A stretch of 64,000 nucleotides of DNA from contig JADMJJ010000017.1 of the NCBI GenBank assembly GCA_018780645.1, positions 1-64,000 of the forward strand. The letters run 5' to 3'. Shown one piece after another: positions 33,447 to 43,160 of this stretch. The notes beneath the pieces were generated by a model. It was not told where the DNA came from. It saw only the letters and a program-made list of their open reading frames with translations, and did no database searches. A program made the position numbers and the translations under genes. Origin of the DNA: Burkholderiaceae bacterium (GTDB lineage Bacteria > Pseudomonadota > Gammaproteobacteria > Burkholderiales > Burkholderiaceae_C). Position 1 is the stretch's first letter. Every line of letters starts with the position of its first letter.

Positions 33447-35237
33447 TCAAGCTTCGCGGAACCAGTCCTTGAGGTTCCAGAGGTCGTTGTCCCAGCCGCT
33501 CAACGGGGCATAGAGCTTGGTGGCCACGGCGGCCACGCGGGGCCGGTAGACGACCGGAATCACCACCGGATCGCTGCAGATGAGGTCATTCATCCGGACG
33601 AACAGCGCGGCGCGCTTGACCGGGTCGAGCTCGTTCTCCGCTGCGCGGAAGGCCTTGTCGTACTCGTCGTTCTTCCAGCGAGCGATATTGCGGCCCTGCC
33701 ACTTGTTCTCCTTGGTCGAGAACTCCCAGGAGACGAACTGGTTCATGAACAGCTCGGCGTCGGGCTGTGTCATCGTCGTCGTGTACATCTCTATGTCGCA
33801 GAAGAACTTGGTGTACGTGTCGGGGTTGCCCACATCGGATGAGAAGTACACCGACGAGGTGATGGCCTTCAGCTCCAGATCGACGCCGGCCTTTTGCGCG
33901 GCCTGCTTGATGATGGCCTGGGTCTTCTGGCGCGGCGCATTGATCGAGGTCTGGAACACCAGCTTGAGCTTCTTGCCGCCCTTCTCGCGGATGCCGTCGC
34001 TGCCCTTCTTCCAGCCGGCCGCCTCGAGCACGGCGCTGGCCTTGTCCACATTGAACTCCCACTTCATCGTCTTGGAGCGGAAGCGTTCGGGGTTGTTGAG
34101 GAAGTTGGCCGTGGCCACACCGGTGCGGCCGTAGATGAACTCCTGCACCGCGCCGCGATCGACCAGCAGATTCAAGGCCTGGCGCACGGCCTGGTCGGAC
34201 AGGATCGGGTGGCGGCTCTTCGGGTGCGCCCGCTCGCCCTCGACCTCGGTCCAGGGGTCGGCCATGTTCAGCACGATGAACTCGATATTGCCGCCTGGCG
34301 TGATCGTCACCTTGCCGCGTCCGCCGGCCTCCAGGCGCTTGAGGATTTCGTCCTCGACCTGCATATTCCAGGCGTAGTCGAACTCGCCGGTCTGTATCAC
34401 CGCGCGTGCGGCCGATACCGCATCGCCGCCGCCCTTCATCTCTATCGTGTCGAAGAAGGGACGGTTGTCGAAGTGGTAGCTGGTATTGATGGCGCCACGC
34501 ACCATGTCACCCGGCTTGAAGTCGACGAACTTGTAGGGGCCGGTGCCCACCGGCTTCAGATTGGCGGGTGCGTCGCGCGACTTGGCGCCGATGAAATCGG
34601 CGAACAGGTGCTTGGGAATCAGCATGCCCCGGGTGCCGACAAAGGGGTCGGCCCAGAACGGCGTCGGCTTCTTGAAGGTCACCTTGACGGTATGGCTGTC
34701 GATCTTCTCGACCTTGCAGTCCTTGTAGGTACCGACCGTGACCGCCGCGGTGTCGGGGTTGCTGGCGTACTCCCAGTTGAACACGCAGTCATCGGCGGTG
34801 AAGGGCTTGCCGTCATGCCAGGTGGCGCCGCGCTTGAGCTTCCAGGTCACCGACATGCCGTCCTTGGACAGGCCGCCATTCTGCACGGAGGGAATCTCGG
34901 CCGCGAGTATTGGCACCAGGTCGCCATCGGCGTTCCAGGCCGCCAAGGGCTCGTAGAAGATGCGCGCGCCCTCCTGGTCCTTGGTGCCGGTGGCGAAGTG
35001 CGGATTCAGCAAGGTGGCACCCTGCCACCACAAGAGCTTCAAGGCCCCGCCACCGCCGCGCTTGGTCGGCTTGTAGCCCGATGGCGCCTGGGCCTGGGCG
35101 ATGCCAGCATGCATCAGCATCTGGCCGACCATCGGGGCCGTCAGCCCCAGTGCCAGCATGCGCTGGACAAAGGCCCGGCGGGCGAGGCGCCCCTCACGCA
35201 CGTCTTCGATCAGGGTGCGCAACTGTTGCTCTTGCAT
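33447..35237 (-). CDS. dppA: Peptide ABC transporter substrate-binding protein
   Basis: A 596-residue periplasmic binding protein of the SBP_bac_5 family. The export signal has a twin-arginine-like motif (LARRAFVQRMLALGL) followed by a hydrophobic stretch ending AQAQA. Binding-domain features include the family signature region WKLKRGATWHDGKPFTADD and VGTGPYKFVDFKPG. The ATG at 35237 (MQEQQLRTLIEDVREG) places the RR motif near residue 21; an upstream in-frame start is unnecessary. First gene of the operon, so it determines the cargo, probably di- or oligopeptides or a related nutrient. Confidence 0.9.
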   Translation of the reverse strand: MQEQQLRTLIEDVREGRLARRAFVQRMLALGLTAPMVGQMLMHAGIAQAQAPSGYKPTKRGGGGALKLLWWQGATLLNPHFATGTKDQEGARIFYEPLAAWNADGDLVPILAAEIPSVQNGGLSKDGMSVTWKLKRGATWHDGKPFTADDCVFNWEYASNPDTAAVTVGTYKDCKVEKIDSHTVKVTFKKPTPFWADPFVGTRGMLIPKHLFADFIGAKSRDAPANLKPVGTGPYKFVDFKPGDMVRGAINTSYHFDNRPFFDTIEMKGGGDAVSAARAVIQTGEFDYAWNMQVEDEILKRLEAGGRGKVTITPGGNIEFIVLNMADPWTEVEGERAHPKSRHPILSDQAVRQALNLLVDRGAVQEFIYGRTGVATANFLNNPERFRSKTMKWEFNVDKASAVLEAAGWKKGSDGIREKGGKKLKLVFQTSINAPRQKTQAIIKQAAQKAGVDLELKAITSSVYFSSDVGNPDTYTKFFCDIEMYTTTMTQPDAELFMNQFVSWEFSTKENKWQGRNIARWKNDEYDKAFRAAENELDPVKRAALFVRMNDLICSDPVVIPVVYRPRVAAVATKLYAPLSGWDNDLWNLKDWFREA

Positions 35238-35380
35238 GGATAACCTCCGCAAAGCCGATGACGGTGTATGACCAAACTGCAAGACCATGCTAGCAGCGCC
35301 GCACCGAATGCTTGATTGGGGTAGGCCCTGAGAGAGTCGCTTCTTTTCCGGCAACGGCGCCCTACGGGCAAACACCGACA
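35238..35380. other. Divergent gap upstream of dppA
   Basis: About 140 bases shared by dppA (leftward) and a small membrane-anchored protein gene (rightward). It must hold the peptide-transporter promoter. No clear regulator site was found. Confidence 0.35.
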
Positions 35381-35989
35381 ATGCCCGCCATGCCGCCCCG
35401 CCCCCAAGCGCCCTCCATCAAGCACCGCCGCCGGCTCTTTGCCCTGCTGTGGATGAGCCTGGCCCTGCTGCCGCTGGCGGGGTGGCTGCTGACGCCCAGC
35501 GGCGTAACCGTACTGGTGGTGCAGAAAACCTGGCAGCTGGCGATAGAGATCGAAACCCTGGTCGAGGACCATGGCTCAAGCTGGTGCGATGAACTGCCCA
35601 GCGGGGTGCGCGTCACGCTGCGCCGCACCATGATCGATCCCAGCGGCGCGCGCACCCGACCGACCGAGCATTGCCGCTACGCCGGTCCGCAATGGCGGGC
35701 GCTGCACAGCGCAATGGCCGAGGGCCAGGCGCCCGCGCCACCGCTGTGGCCAAGACCCTCGCTGGCACCGGTCGCTGATCCACCGCCACTCGGTGCCGAG
35801 CGCCCGGGCAAGCGGCACGAGCGCTATGAAGTTCAGTTGCGCGCCGCCTCGGGTCAGACCTGGACCTGCCGCCTGCCGCTGGCCCACTGGCAAGGCGTGA
35901 CCCCGGGCCTCAGCTTTCGCCTGCAGGTGGACCGCCACGGTGTGGCCCACTGCGGCAGCGTGCCGGGCCTGCCTTCACCCAATCACTGA
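35381..35989 (+). CDS. Single-helix anchored protein, function unknown
   Basis: A 202-residue protein with a basic N-terminus (SIKHRRRLFALLW) and one hydrophobic helix (about residues 22-41), so it is anchored with most of the chain outside the cytoplasm. The mature part contains three cysteines spaced widely and a proline-rich central linker (PAPPLWPRPSLAPVADPPPL). No domain is recognised. Either ATG at 35381 or 35390 could start it. Its last codons overlap the convergent HELTH lipoprotein gene by seven bases. Confidence 0.6.
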   Translation: MPAMPPRPQAPSIKHRRRLFALLWMSLALLPLAGWLLTPSGVTVLVVQKTWQLAIEIETLVEDHGSSWCDELPSGVRVTLRRTMIDPSGARTRPTEHCRYAGPQWRALHSAMAEGQAPAPPLWPRPSLAPVADPPPLGAERPGKRHERYEVQLRAASGQTWTCRLPLAHWQGVTPGLSFRLQVDRHGVAHCGSVPGLPSPNH

Positions 35990-38010
35990 CGGACGCGGGG
36001 CCCGCCGCCCTGCAGGGTCTGGGCCTGGACACGGCGAACACTCTCGATGCCGCGGCGGCGCTCCTGCTCCGCCTCGATCAGGCGCTCACGCGCCGTCAGC
36101 ACGCGCGGCCGGTTGGCGGCAATCGCGGCCTGGTCCAGGTTCTGTCCCCAGCTCAGACCGGCCCGCAGCGGTGTCGGCGGCGCCAGGCGGTCGGTGGTGC
36201 CGGCCTCCAGCCAGGGCATGATCTGCTCCAGCACCAGGGCCACACGCGGCCGTATGGTCGGCTCGCCGATGCGCCCGCGCTGGCCCCAGCTGACGATCAG
36301 GTCGGTGCTGGTGCCGCCGGCGGGCCGGGGCGTTGTGATGGCAAAGTCACGCAGCACGCCGTAGCGCAGCTGCATCATCGCCTCCTCGACCAGCATGGCC
36401 GGATCCTCGGCCGACACCGTTTCGCCCACCGGCATCGAATAGCTGTAGTCGTCGTTGACGCGGTCCAGGCTGAAGAAGCGGGCCACGTCCTCTGGCCCAT
36501 AGGCGATCTGCTCCGCCGTGGCCGTCACCCCGAAGAACTGCACCCGCCCCAGGGCGACCATCTCCTGCGAGTAGAAGGGTAGACGCTGCGCCAGATCCGC
36601 CGAGGGCGTAAGCGCCGGACCGGCCTGCCAGACGCGCAGGCTGCCGCTGAGCTGTGTGTGCAACCGGGGCGGCACCAGATCCGCGGCATGGGTGAGCTCG
36701 TGATACAGCAAAGGCCCCAGCGTGTAGGCCAGCCTGGACAACTCGCGCGGCCTGCGTTCGGCCACCGGATAGACGCCATCGGCATGGGCGTTGTTCAACA
36801 CATAGCGCCAGGGCGCGCTGTAGCGCAGCTGCACGCCATAGTCGCTGCGCGGATCCGGCGTCTCGCTGATGGTGTCGCGCTGCTCGGGCGTCATCCACAG
36901 ATAGCCGGCATCGAGATAGATCGCACCGGTGGCGCCCCAGTAGAACGCCGGCCGCACGCGCCCGCCAATCACCACGGCCGTGCTGGCATTGAGCAGGCGG
37001 CGGAAGTCGCCGTGGGCGTCCTGCTCGCGCAGAAAGGCCTCGAAGGCCTCGCCCATCCAGTCATTGGACACCAGCACCCGCCGCATCACCTGCTCGACGG
37101 TCGGCAGCTCGCCGCGGGTTTCCTGGCCCAGCAGCGGCAGACGCCCCAGCGTGCAGGTGTTGTTGCGGTCCAGGCTGGGCGTGTAGATGCAGTCCTTCAA
37201 GGCCTGGGCATGAGGGCCGCCGGCAAGATAGGGATAGACGCGTGAGACCGGGTCGCTGGCGGGGAACAGGGCATCGGCTCCGGCCTGCCGTGGCGGCGCC
37301 TGCACCAGCAGCTTGAAGTCCTGACTGAGCTGGCGGCCACCGGCCAGGCTCACCTGGGCGCGCAGGCGCAGCAGGCTGTCCTGGCTGACCACCGGTGCCT
37401 TCAGCAGCGCCCGCCAGCCGGTTCCTTCCTGCAAGGTGGTGGTGGGACCATCGACCACCGCCCAGCTCACCGTGGCGGTGTCGCGCTCTTCCTGGCTCAA
37501 ACTCGCCGCCCAGGCCCGAATCGACAGCGCGCCATTGCTGTAGGCCGAGGGCTCGCCGCGCAGCAGCAGGCCGGCATCCGCGGCCGCCGCCACATTGAAT
37601 TCGGCCTGGCCACTGCGAACCCTGCCCTGCGCGTCCTGGAAGCTCACCTCGAAGCGATAGCTGCCCGGCTCAGTCGGCTCCAGCGTAAGCGCCTGCGAGC
37701 GCGCAGACATCAGCCTCAGCGTGGGCCCGGCCACCTGCGTCCAGCGCAGCTCGCCGAAGACCTGCCCGGCGGCGCAGCCGAGCAGGCTCAGTTCGGCGTT
37801 GCGCCCGACCTGGGCGCCCGCGGGCAGCTCAAGCCGGGCCACCGAGCCGGCCAGGCACTGGGTGCTCAGCGAGGGCTCGACGGGCGGAGGTTCGGGGGTC
37901 GGTGCGGGGGCGGGTGCGGAGCCGCCTCCGCCGCCACAGGCACTCAAGGCCACCAGACAGGCCAGGACCCAGGCCCGGCCCGTGATGCGCAGCATCTTCA
38001 TTGTTTGCAT
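35983..38010 (-). CDS. Large lipoprotein with zinc-protease-like HELTH motif
   Basis: A 675-residue lipoprotein. The signal peptide ends in the lipobox LSAC (C25) followed by a glycine then proline-rich linker. An Ig-like or beta-sandwich region (about residues 50-240) precedes a larger C-terminal domain with LLYHELTHAADLV: H437, E438 and H441 form an HExxH metal-binding motif, and an acidic MLVEEAMMQLRYG lies downstream as a possible third ligand. No named family is recognised. It overlaps the convergent small gene by seven bases and is divergent from the PD40 protein gene. A surface zinc protease is inferred, not shown. Confidence 0.7.
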   Translation of the reverse strand: MQTMKMLRITGRAWVLACLVALSACGGGGGSAPAPAPTPEPPPVEPSLSTQCLAGSVARLELPAGAQVGRNAELSLLGCAAGQVFGELRWTQVAGPTLRLMSARSQALTLEPTEPGSYRFEVSFQDAQGRVRSGQAEFNVAAAADAGLLLRGEPSAYSNGALSIRAWAASLSQEERDTATVSWAVVDGPTTTLQEGTGWRALLKAPVVSQDSLLRLRAQVSLAGGRQLSQDFKLLVQAPPRQAGADALFPASDPVSRVYPYLAGGPHAQALKDCIYTPSLDRNNTCTLGRLPLLGQETRGELPTVEQVMRRVLVSNDWMGEAFEAFLREQDAHGDFRRLLNASTAVVIGGRVRPAFYWGATGAIYLDAGYLWMTPEQRDTISETPDPRSDYGVQLRYSAPWRYVLNNAHADGVYPVAERRPRELSRLAYTLGPLLYHELTHAADLVPPRLHTQLSGSLRVWQAGPALTPSADLAQRLPFYSQEMVALGRVQFFGVTATAEQIAYGPEDVARFFSLDRVNDDYSYSMPVGETVSAEDPAMLVEEAMMQLRYGVLRDFAITTPRPAGGTSTDLIVSWGQRGRIGEPTIRPRVALVLEQIMPWLEAGTTDRLAPPTPLRAGLSWGQNLDQAAIAANRPRVLTARERLIEAEQERRRGIESVRRVQAQTLQGGGPRVRQ

Positions 38011-38203
38011 TCCCGCTCAGGTCTCAGATACCGGCATTCTGGCCGACGACAAGTGTCAGGTCTTGCTTGGCGGCGACCTTGATGCCGAAGTCATCCCACC
38101 CAGGCGCCGCTCCGTCGCGCCCGCGCCGATTCGGTCGCTTGACGGTCCTCGCCCGCTCCGTCGGCTCCTAGCATACGACCCTTGCCAACACGCCCTGTGC
38201 TTC
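38011..38203. other. Divergent gap between HELTH lipoprotein and PD40 protein genes
   Basis: About 190 bases, GC-rich, shared by the two divergent genes. I see no ORF, terminator or defined operator. Confidence 0.3.
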
Positions 38204-39553
38204 ATGCAAAACCGTCTCCTGGCGACCAGTCTGCTGCTGGCGCTGAACACCTCGACCCTTGCCGCCGACCTTCAGATCGAGCGCCTGCAGGCAGGCCCCG
38301 CCGACCCCGGCCTGCAAAGCTACAACCTGCAGGAGCAGCGCGAGCTGCGCGTGTTCGCACGCTCGGCCGCCGGCTTCAAGAAGTCCGCCATCTTCTGGCA
38401 GCGCCGTGTCGATGGGCAATGGCAGGCTCCGCAGACGCTGCCTTTCGCCGACCCGCGCTGGCGCGACTCAGACCCCCACCTGAGCGGCGACGGCAAGACG
38501 CTGACCTTCATCTCCGACCGCCCCCTCGAGGGCGAGAAGCCGCTGGGACAGCTGGACCTGTTCGAATCCCGCTGGGCCGATGGCCAATGGAGCGCGCCGC
38601 AGCGCCTGGCCGAGGCCGTGCAAAGCCCCGCTTACGAGCTGGGGCCGGAGCGCTATGGCGAACGCCTGTACTTCGCTTCCTACCGCAAGGGCGGGCCGGG
38701 CGAGCTGGCCGTCTACCAAAGCGATGGCCCGCCCGGTGGCGAACACAGTGCGCCGCTTACGCTGCCCGCACCGATCAATGTCGGACCGTCCAACAGCGAC
38801 TTCACGCTGTCTCCGGACGGCCGCTACGCGCTGTGGTGGAGCGACCGCAGCGATAGCAAGGCTCGGCAGGACGGCGATCTGTTCCTGGCCGAGCGGGTCG
38901 GCGCTGGCTTCGGCCCGGCGATACGCCTGCCGGCCCCGATCAACAGCCCGAGCTTCGAGTTCACGCCCTCTGTCAGCAGCGACGGTCAGTGGCTGATATT
39001 CGCCTCCACCCGCCCGGGCCAGCATGCTGCAGGGCTGTCGCAGCTCTACCGGGTCAGCTGGCCCGCCCTGCTGGCCGGACTAGGCCCGCTGGCCGAGGCG
39101 CACAGCCAGGCGCAGCTGGAGGAGCGTGTCGGTGACCTGTGGCGCACCTTCAACAGCCCCGCAGGCGGCAAGGCCAACGCCGAGTTGCTGCGCCCGCTGC
39201 TGCATCCGCAGACACGTGTCTGGGGCCAGCGCCTGAAAGACGCCAGTCTCGACGTGCGCAGCTGGTCGGGCACCGAGTTCCTGGCCGCGCTGAACGAGGC
39301 TACGCCCAAGGCGGTGTTCGAGTGCGAAGTCCATCGCGAGCTGCGACGCTATGGCGCCCACGCCCAGGTCTATAGCGTGGTCGAGACGCGCTACAACAGC
39401 GCCGAGGCGCCGGTCGCCTTCACCGGCGTCAACAGCAGCCAGTGGCAGTTGGGCCCGCAGGGCTGGCAGCTGCTGTCACTGCACTATGCGCTGGAGCTGC
39501 CGGGGCAACCATCACCGCCACGCACAAGGCGCAGCGGCGACTGCATCGGCTGA
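38204..39553 (+). CDS. Secreted PD40 (TolB-like propeller) protein with NTF2-like tail
   Basis: A 449-residue exported protein (signal peptide MQNRLLATSLLLALNTSTLAA). Residues about 30-300 carry PD40/WD40-type repeats such as SDPHLSGDGKTLTFISDRPL, NSDFTLSPDGRYALWWSDRS and EFTPSVSSDGQWLIFASTRP, the TolB-type propeller. The C-terminal 130 residues (LEERVGDLWRTFNSPAGGKA to QWQLGPQGWQLLSLHYALE) resemble an NTF2/SnoaL-like fold. It ends four bases before the convergent lpdA stop. A binding or sensing role in the periplasm is inferred. Confidence 0.7.
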   Translation: MQNRLLATSLLLALNTSTLAADLQIERLQAGPADPGLQSYNLQEQRELRVFARSAAGFKKSAIFWQRRVDGQWQAPQTLPFADPRWRDSDPHLSGDGKTLTFISDRPLEGEKPLGQLDLFESRWADGQWSAPQRLAEAVQSPAYELGPERYGERLYFASYRKGGPGELAVYQSDGPPGGEHSAPLTLPAPINVGPSNSDFTLSPDGRYALWWSDRSDSKARQDGDLFLAERVGAGFGPAIRLPAPINSPSFEFTPSVSSDGQWLIFASTRPGQHAAGLSQLYRVSWPALLAGLGPLAEAHSQAQLEERVGDLWRTFNSPAGGKANAELLRPLLHPQTRVWGQRLKDASLDVRSWSGTEFLAALNEATPKAVFECEVHRELRRYGAHAQVYSVVETRYNSAEAPVAFTGVNSSQWQLGPQGWQLLSLHYALELPGQPSPPRTRRSGDCIG

Positions 39554-39557
39554 AGAG

Positions 39558-41366
39558 TCAAGTCTTGCGCGGCGGTGGCACGTCCGTGCACGAGCCGTGC
39601 GCGATCTCGGCGGCCATGCCGATCGACTCGCCCAGGGTCGGGTGCGGATGGATGGTCTTGCCGATGTCCACCGCGTCGGCGCCCATCTCGATGGCCAGGG
39701 CGATCTCGCCGATCATGTCACCGGCATGGGTGCCGACGATGCCGCCGCCGAGGATCTTGCCGTGGCCGTGGGCCTCGGGCGAATCATCGAACAGGAGCTT
39801 GGTATAGCCCTCGTCGCGGCCGTTGGCAATCGCGCGGCCCGAGGCCGTCCAGGGGAACAGCCCCTTCTTGACCTTGATGCCCTGGGCCTTGGCCTGGTCC
39901 TCGGTCAGACCGACCCAGGCCACTTCCGGATCGGTGTAGGCCACGCTGGGGATCACGCGGGCGTCGAACTGGCTGCGCGCCAGCTTGTCGTCGCCCAGGA
40001 TGGTGCCGGCGGCGACTTCGGCCGCCACATGGCCCTCGTGCACGGCCTTGTGCGCCAGCATGGGCTGGCCGACCACATCGCCGATGGCGAAGATGTGCGG
40101 CACATTGGTGCGCATCTGCACATCGACGTTGATGAAGCCGCGGTCGGTGACGGCCACGCCGGCCTTCTCGGCGGCAAGCTTCTTGCCATTGGGCGTGCGG
40201 CCCACGGCCTGCAGCACGAAGTCATAGACGCCCTCGCTCTTGGCGCCGTCAAGCCCCTCGAACTGCACCTTGATGCCCTCGGGCGTGGCCACGGCGCCCA
40301 CCGTCTTGGTCTTCAACATGATCTTGTCGAAGCGCTTGGCATTGAGCTTCTGCCAAACCTTGACCAGGTCGCGGTCGGCGCCCTGCATCAGGCCGTCCAG
40401 CATCTCCACGACGTCCAGGCGCGCGCCCAGCGTCGAATAGACCGTGCCCATCTCCAGGCCGATGATGCCGCCGCCGATGATCAGCATCTTCTTCGGCGTG
40501 CCGGTCAAGGCCAGCGCACCGGTCGAATCGACGATGCGCTCGTCGTCGGGCAGGAAGGGCAGGCGCACCGCCTGCGAGCCGGCCGCGATGATGGCCTGCT
40601 TGAAGTGCACGGTCTTGCTCGTTCCGGTCTTCTCCTGCGCCGAGCCGCTGGTCTCCTCGACCTGCAGATGGTTGGCATCGGCAAAGCTGCCATAGCCACG
40701 CACGATGGTGACCTTGCGCATCTTGGCCATCGCGGCCAGGCCGCCGGTCAGCTTGCCGATGACCTTTTCCTTGTGGCCGCGCAGCTTGTTGACATCGACC
40801 GTCGGCGCGCCGAAGTCCACGCCCAGATCGGCCATGTGCGAAACCTCATCCATCACCGCCGCCACATGCAGCAACGCCTTGGACGGGATGCAGCCGACGT
40901 TCAGGCAGACACCGCCCAGGGTGGCATAACGCTCGACCAGCACGACCTTGAGCCCCAGGTCGGCGGCGCGGAAGGCGGCCGAGTAGCCACCAGGGCCGCC
41001 ACCCAGCACCAGCACATCGCAGTCCAGATCGGCCGTGCCGGTGTAGGTGGCGGCGGTGGGCGCAGCCACGGGTGCTGCGGCGGCAACCGGTGCAGCCGCA
41101 GCAGGCGCCGGTGCCGGCACTGCGGCCGCATCGGATTCCAGCATCAGCAGCACCGTGCCCTGGTTGACCTTGTCGCCCAGGGCGACCTTCAACTCCTTGA
41201 CCACGCCGGCATGGGACGACGGAATCTCCATCGAGGCCTTGTCGCTCTCGACGGTGACCAGACTCTGCTCGACCTTGATGATGTCGCCGGGCTTGACCAG
41301 CAACTCGATCACGGGCACATCCTTGAAGTCGCCGATGTCGGGGACTTGAACTTCAATCAACGCCAT
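39558..41366 (-). CDS. lpdA: Dihydrolipoyl dehydrogenase (E3) with N-terminal lipoyl domain
   Basis: The E3 component of the pyruvate dehydrogenase complex. The 602-residue protein begins with a lipoyl domain ([20 protein letters not shown], lysine in DKA) and an Ala/Pro-rich linker, followed by the flavoprotein. The FAD motif [19 protein letters not shown], the redox pair in [13 protein letters not shown] and the C-terminal [11 protein letters not shown] histidine-glutamate are all present. E3 proteins carrying their own lipoyl domain are known in Burkholderiales. It is the last gene of aceE-aceF-lpdA. Confidence 0.95.
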   Translation of the reverse strand: MALIEVQVPDIGDFKDVPVIELLVKPGDIIKVEQSLVTVESDKASMEIPSSHAGVVKELKVALGDKVNQGTVLLMLESDAAAVPAPAPAAAAPVAAAAPVAAPTAATYTGTADLDCDVLVLGGGPGGYSAAFRAADLGLKVVLVERYATLGGVCLNVGCIPSKALLHVAAVMDEVSHMADLGVDFGAPTVDVNKLRGHKEKVIGKLTGGLAAMAKMRKVTIVRGYGSFADANHLQVEETSGSAQEKTGTSKTVHFKQAIIAAGSQAVRLPFLPDDERIVDSTGALALTGTPKKMLIIGGGIIGLEMGTVYSTLGARLDVVEMLDGLMQGADRDLVKVWQKLNAKRFDKIMLKTKTVGAVATPEGIKVQFEGLDGAKSEGVYDFVLQAVGRTPNGKKLAAEKAGVAVTDRGFINVDVQMRTNVPHIFAIGDVVGQPMLAHKAVHEGHVAAEVAAGTILGDDKLARSQFDARVIPSVAYTDPEVAWVGLTEDQAKAQGIKVKKGLFPWTASGRAIANGRDEGYTKLLFDDSPEAHGHGKILGGGIVGTHAGDMIGEIALAIEMGADAVDIGKTIHPHPTLGESIGMAAEIAHGSCTDVPPPRKT

Positions 41367-41385
41367 GGATTTCTCCGAGAAATGG

Positions 41386-41445
41386 GTAGCCCGGATGGAA
41401 TCCGGGGTTCTGCTTGGGGGCGGTCCCGGATTGCATCCGGGCTAC
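41386..41445. repeat. REP-like inverted pair, locus 2
   Basis: The left arm starts GTAGCCCGGATGGAATCC (41386-41407), the right arm (41425-41445) is the exact core CCCGGATTGCATCCGGG plus CTAC, with a 17-base spacer. The left arm has one changed base relative to the other loci. It sits between aceF and lpdA, which are transcribed in the same direction, so it must be tolerated within the operon. Confidence 0.8.
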
Positions 41446-41453
41446 GGCACGCC

Positions 41454-43136
41454 TTAGAGCACGATGCGGCGGAAGTCGGCCAGCAGGGACGCGAAATAGA
41501 CGTTGAAACGTGCTGCGGCCGCGCCGTCGATCACCCGGTGATCCCAGCTCAGCGACAGCGGCAGCATCAGGCGCGGCACGAACTGCTTGCCGTCCCACTT
41601 CGGCTCGATGGCACTCTTGCACACGCCCATGATGGCCACCTCGGGGGCATTGATGATGGGCGTGAAATAGCGCCCGCCGATGCCGCCCAGCGACGAGATC
41701 GTGAAGCAGCCGCCGCTCATCTCGGCCGGCGCCAGCTTGCCGTCGCGGGCCTTCTTGGCCAGCTCGCCCATCTCCTGGCTGATCTGGAAGATGCCCTTCT
41801 TGTCGGCATCCTTGAGCACCGGCACCATCAGGCCGTTGGGCGTATCGGCCGCGAAGCCGATGTGGAAGTAGTTCTTCAACACCAGCTGATCGCCGTCGAG
41901 CGAGCTGTTGAAGTCCGGGAACTTCTTCAGCGCTGCAACCGCGGCCTTGATCATGAAGGCCAGCATCGTCACCTTGACGCCGCTCTTCTCGTTCTCCTTG
42001 TTGGTGGCCACACGGAAGGCCTCCAGCTCGGTGATATCGGCATCGTCATGGTTGGTGACGTGAGGAATGACGACCCAGTTGCGGTGCAGATTGGCGCCGG
42101 AGATCTTCTTGATGCGCGGCAGGTCCTTGCGCTCGACCGGGCCGAACTTGGTGAAGTCCACCTGCGGCCAGGCCAGCAGGCCCGGGAAGGCGCCACCGCC
42201 TGCGGCCGCCGCCGCCGCTGGCGCCTTGGCCTTTTGCGCCGTGGTCTGTTGCTCGCCGCTCATGATGCGCTTGACGAAGTCCTGCAGATCGCCCTCGGTG
42301 ATGCGGCCCTTGGGGCCAGTGCCCTTCACTTCAGCCAGCGGCACGCCCAGCTCGCGGGCCTGCTTGCGGATGCTCGGCGACGCGTGCGGCAAGTTGCCGG
42401 TGGGCGCGGTCGGCTCGTGGGCCGGCAAGGCGGCGGTTGGCACCTGGCGTTCGGCCGGAGCTGCGGCGGGTGCGGCAGCGGTAGTTGCTGCAGCTGCTGG
42501 AGCAGGCGCGCTTGCGGCGGCCGCAGGCGCGGCAGCGGCCGCGGCACCGGCCACTTCCAGCACCACCAGCAGGCTACCCTTGGCGATCTTGTCGCCCAGC
42601 GCCACCTTCAGCTCCTTGACCACGCCGGCATGCGAGGACGGAATCTCCATCGAGGCCTTGTCCGACTCGACCGTGACCAGGCTTTGCTCGGCCTTGACGG
42701 TGTCGCCGACCTTGACGAAAACCTCGATCACGGAGACGGACTCGAAGTCGCCGATGTCCGGGACGGTGACCTCAACAGAGGTCATACCGACGTTCGGATT
42801 TGCGACCGGAGCCGCAGCGGGCGCGGCCGCTGGCGCGGCAGCCGGTGCAGCGACAGGCGCCGCCGCGGCAGCCGGCGCAGGCGCTGCAGCAGCCGCGCCA
42901 GCGGCTTCAAGCACCAGCACCACCGAGCCCTCGTTGACCACATCGCCGACCTTGAGCTTGATCTCCTTGACCACGCCTTCGGCCGAGGACGGAATCTCCA
43001 TCGAGGCCTTGTCGGATTCGACGGTGATCAGGCTCTGCTCGGCCTTGACCGTATCGCCCACCTTGACCAGCAGCTCGATCACCGCCACGTCCTTGACGTC
43101 CCCGATGTCGGGGACCTTGATGTCTACCAATGCCAT
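41454..43136 (-). CDS. aceF: Dihydrolipoamide acetyltransferase (E2) of pyruvate dehydrogenase
   Basis: The 560-residue E2 core has two N-terminal lipoyl domains, each with [12 protein letters not shown] and joined by Ala/Pro-rich linkers, a peripheral subunit-binding domain ([21 protein letters not shown]) and the C-terminal acyltransferase with the catalytic [13 protein letters not shown]. Lipoylation sites are the lysines in DKA near residues 44 and 162. It transfers acetyl groups to CoA. Between aceE and lpdA, with a 24-base gap to aceE; ATG at 43136. Confidence 0.96.
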   Translation of the reverse strand: MALVDIKVPDIGDVKDVAVIELLVKVGDTVKAEQSLITVESDKASMEIPSSAEGVVKEIKLKVGDVVNEGSVVLVLEAAGAAAAAPAPAAAAAPVAAPAAAPAAAPAAAPVANPNVGMTSVEVTVPDIGDFESVSVIEVFVKVGDTVKAEQSLVTVESDKASMEIPSSHAGVVKELKVALGDKIAKGSLLVVLEVAGAAAAAAPAAAASAPAPAAAATTAAAPAAAPAERQVPTAALPAHEPTAPTGNLPHASPSIRKQARELGVPLAEVKGTGPKGRITEGDLQDFVKRIMSGEQQTTAQKAKAPAAAAAAGGGAFPGLLAWPQVDFTKFGPVERKDLPRIKKISGANLHRNWVVIPHVTNHDDADITELEAFRVATNKENEKSGVKVTMLAFMIKAAVAALKKFPDFNSSLDGDQLVLKNYFHIGFAADTPNGLMVPVLKDADKKGIFQISQEMGELAKKARDGKLAPAEMSGGCFTISSLGGIGGRYFTPIINAPEVAIMGVCKSAIEPKWDGKQFVPRLMLPLSLSWDHRVIDGAAAARFNVYFASLLADFRRIVL

Positions 43137-43160
43137 GTCTTGTCTCCGGTGCGCCGCCGA

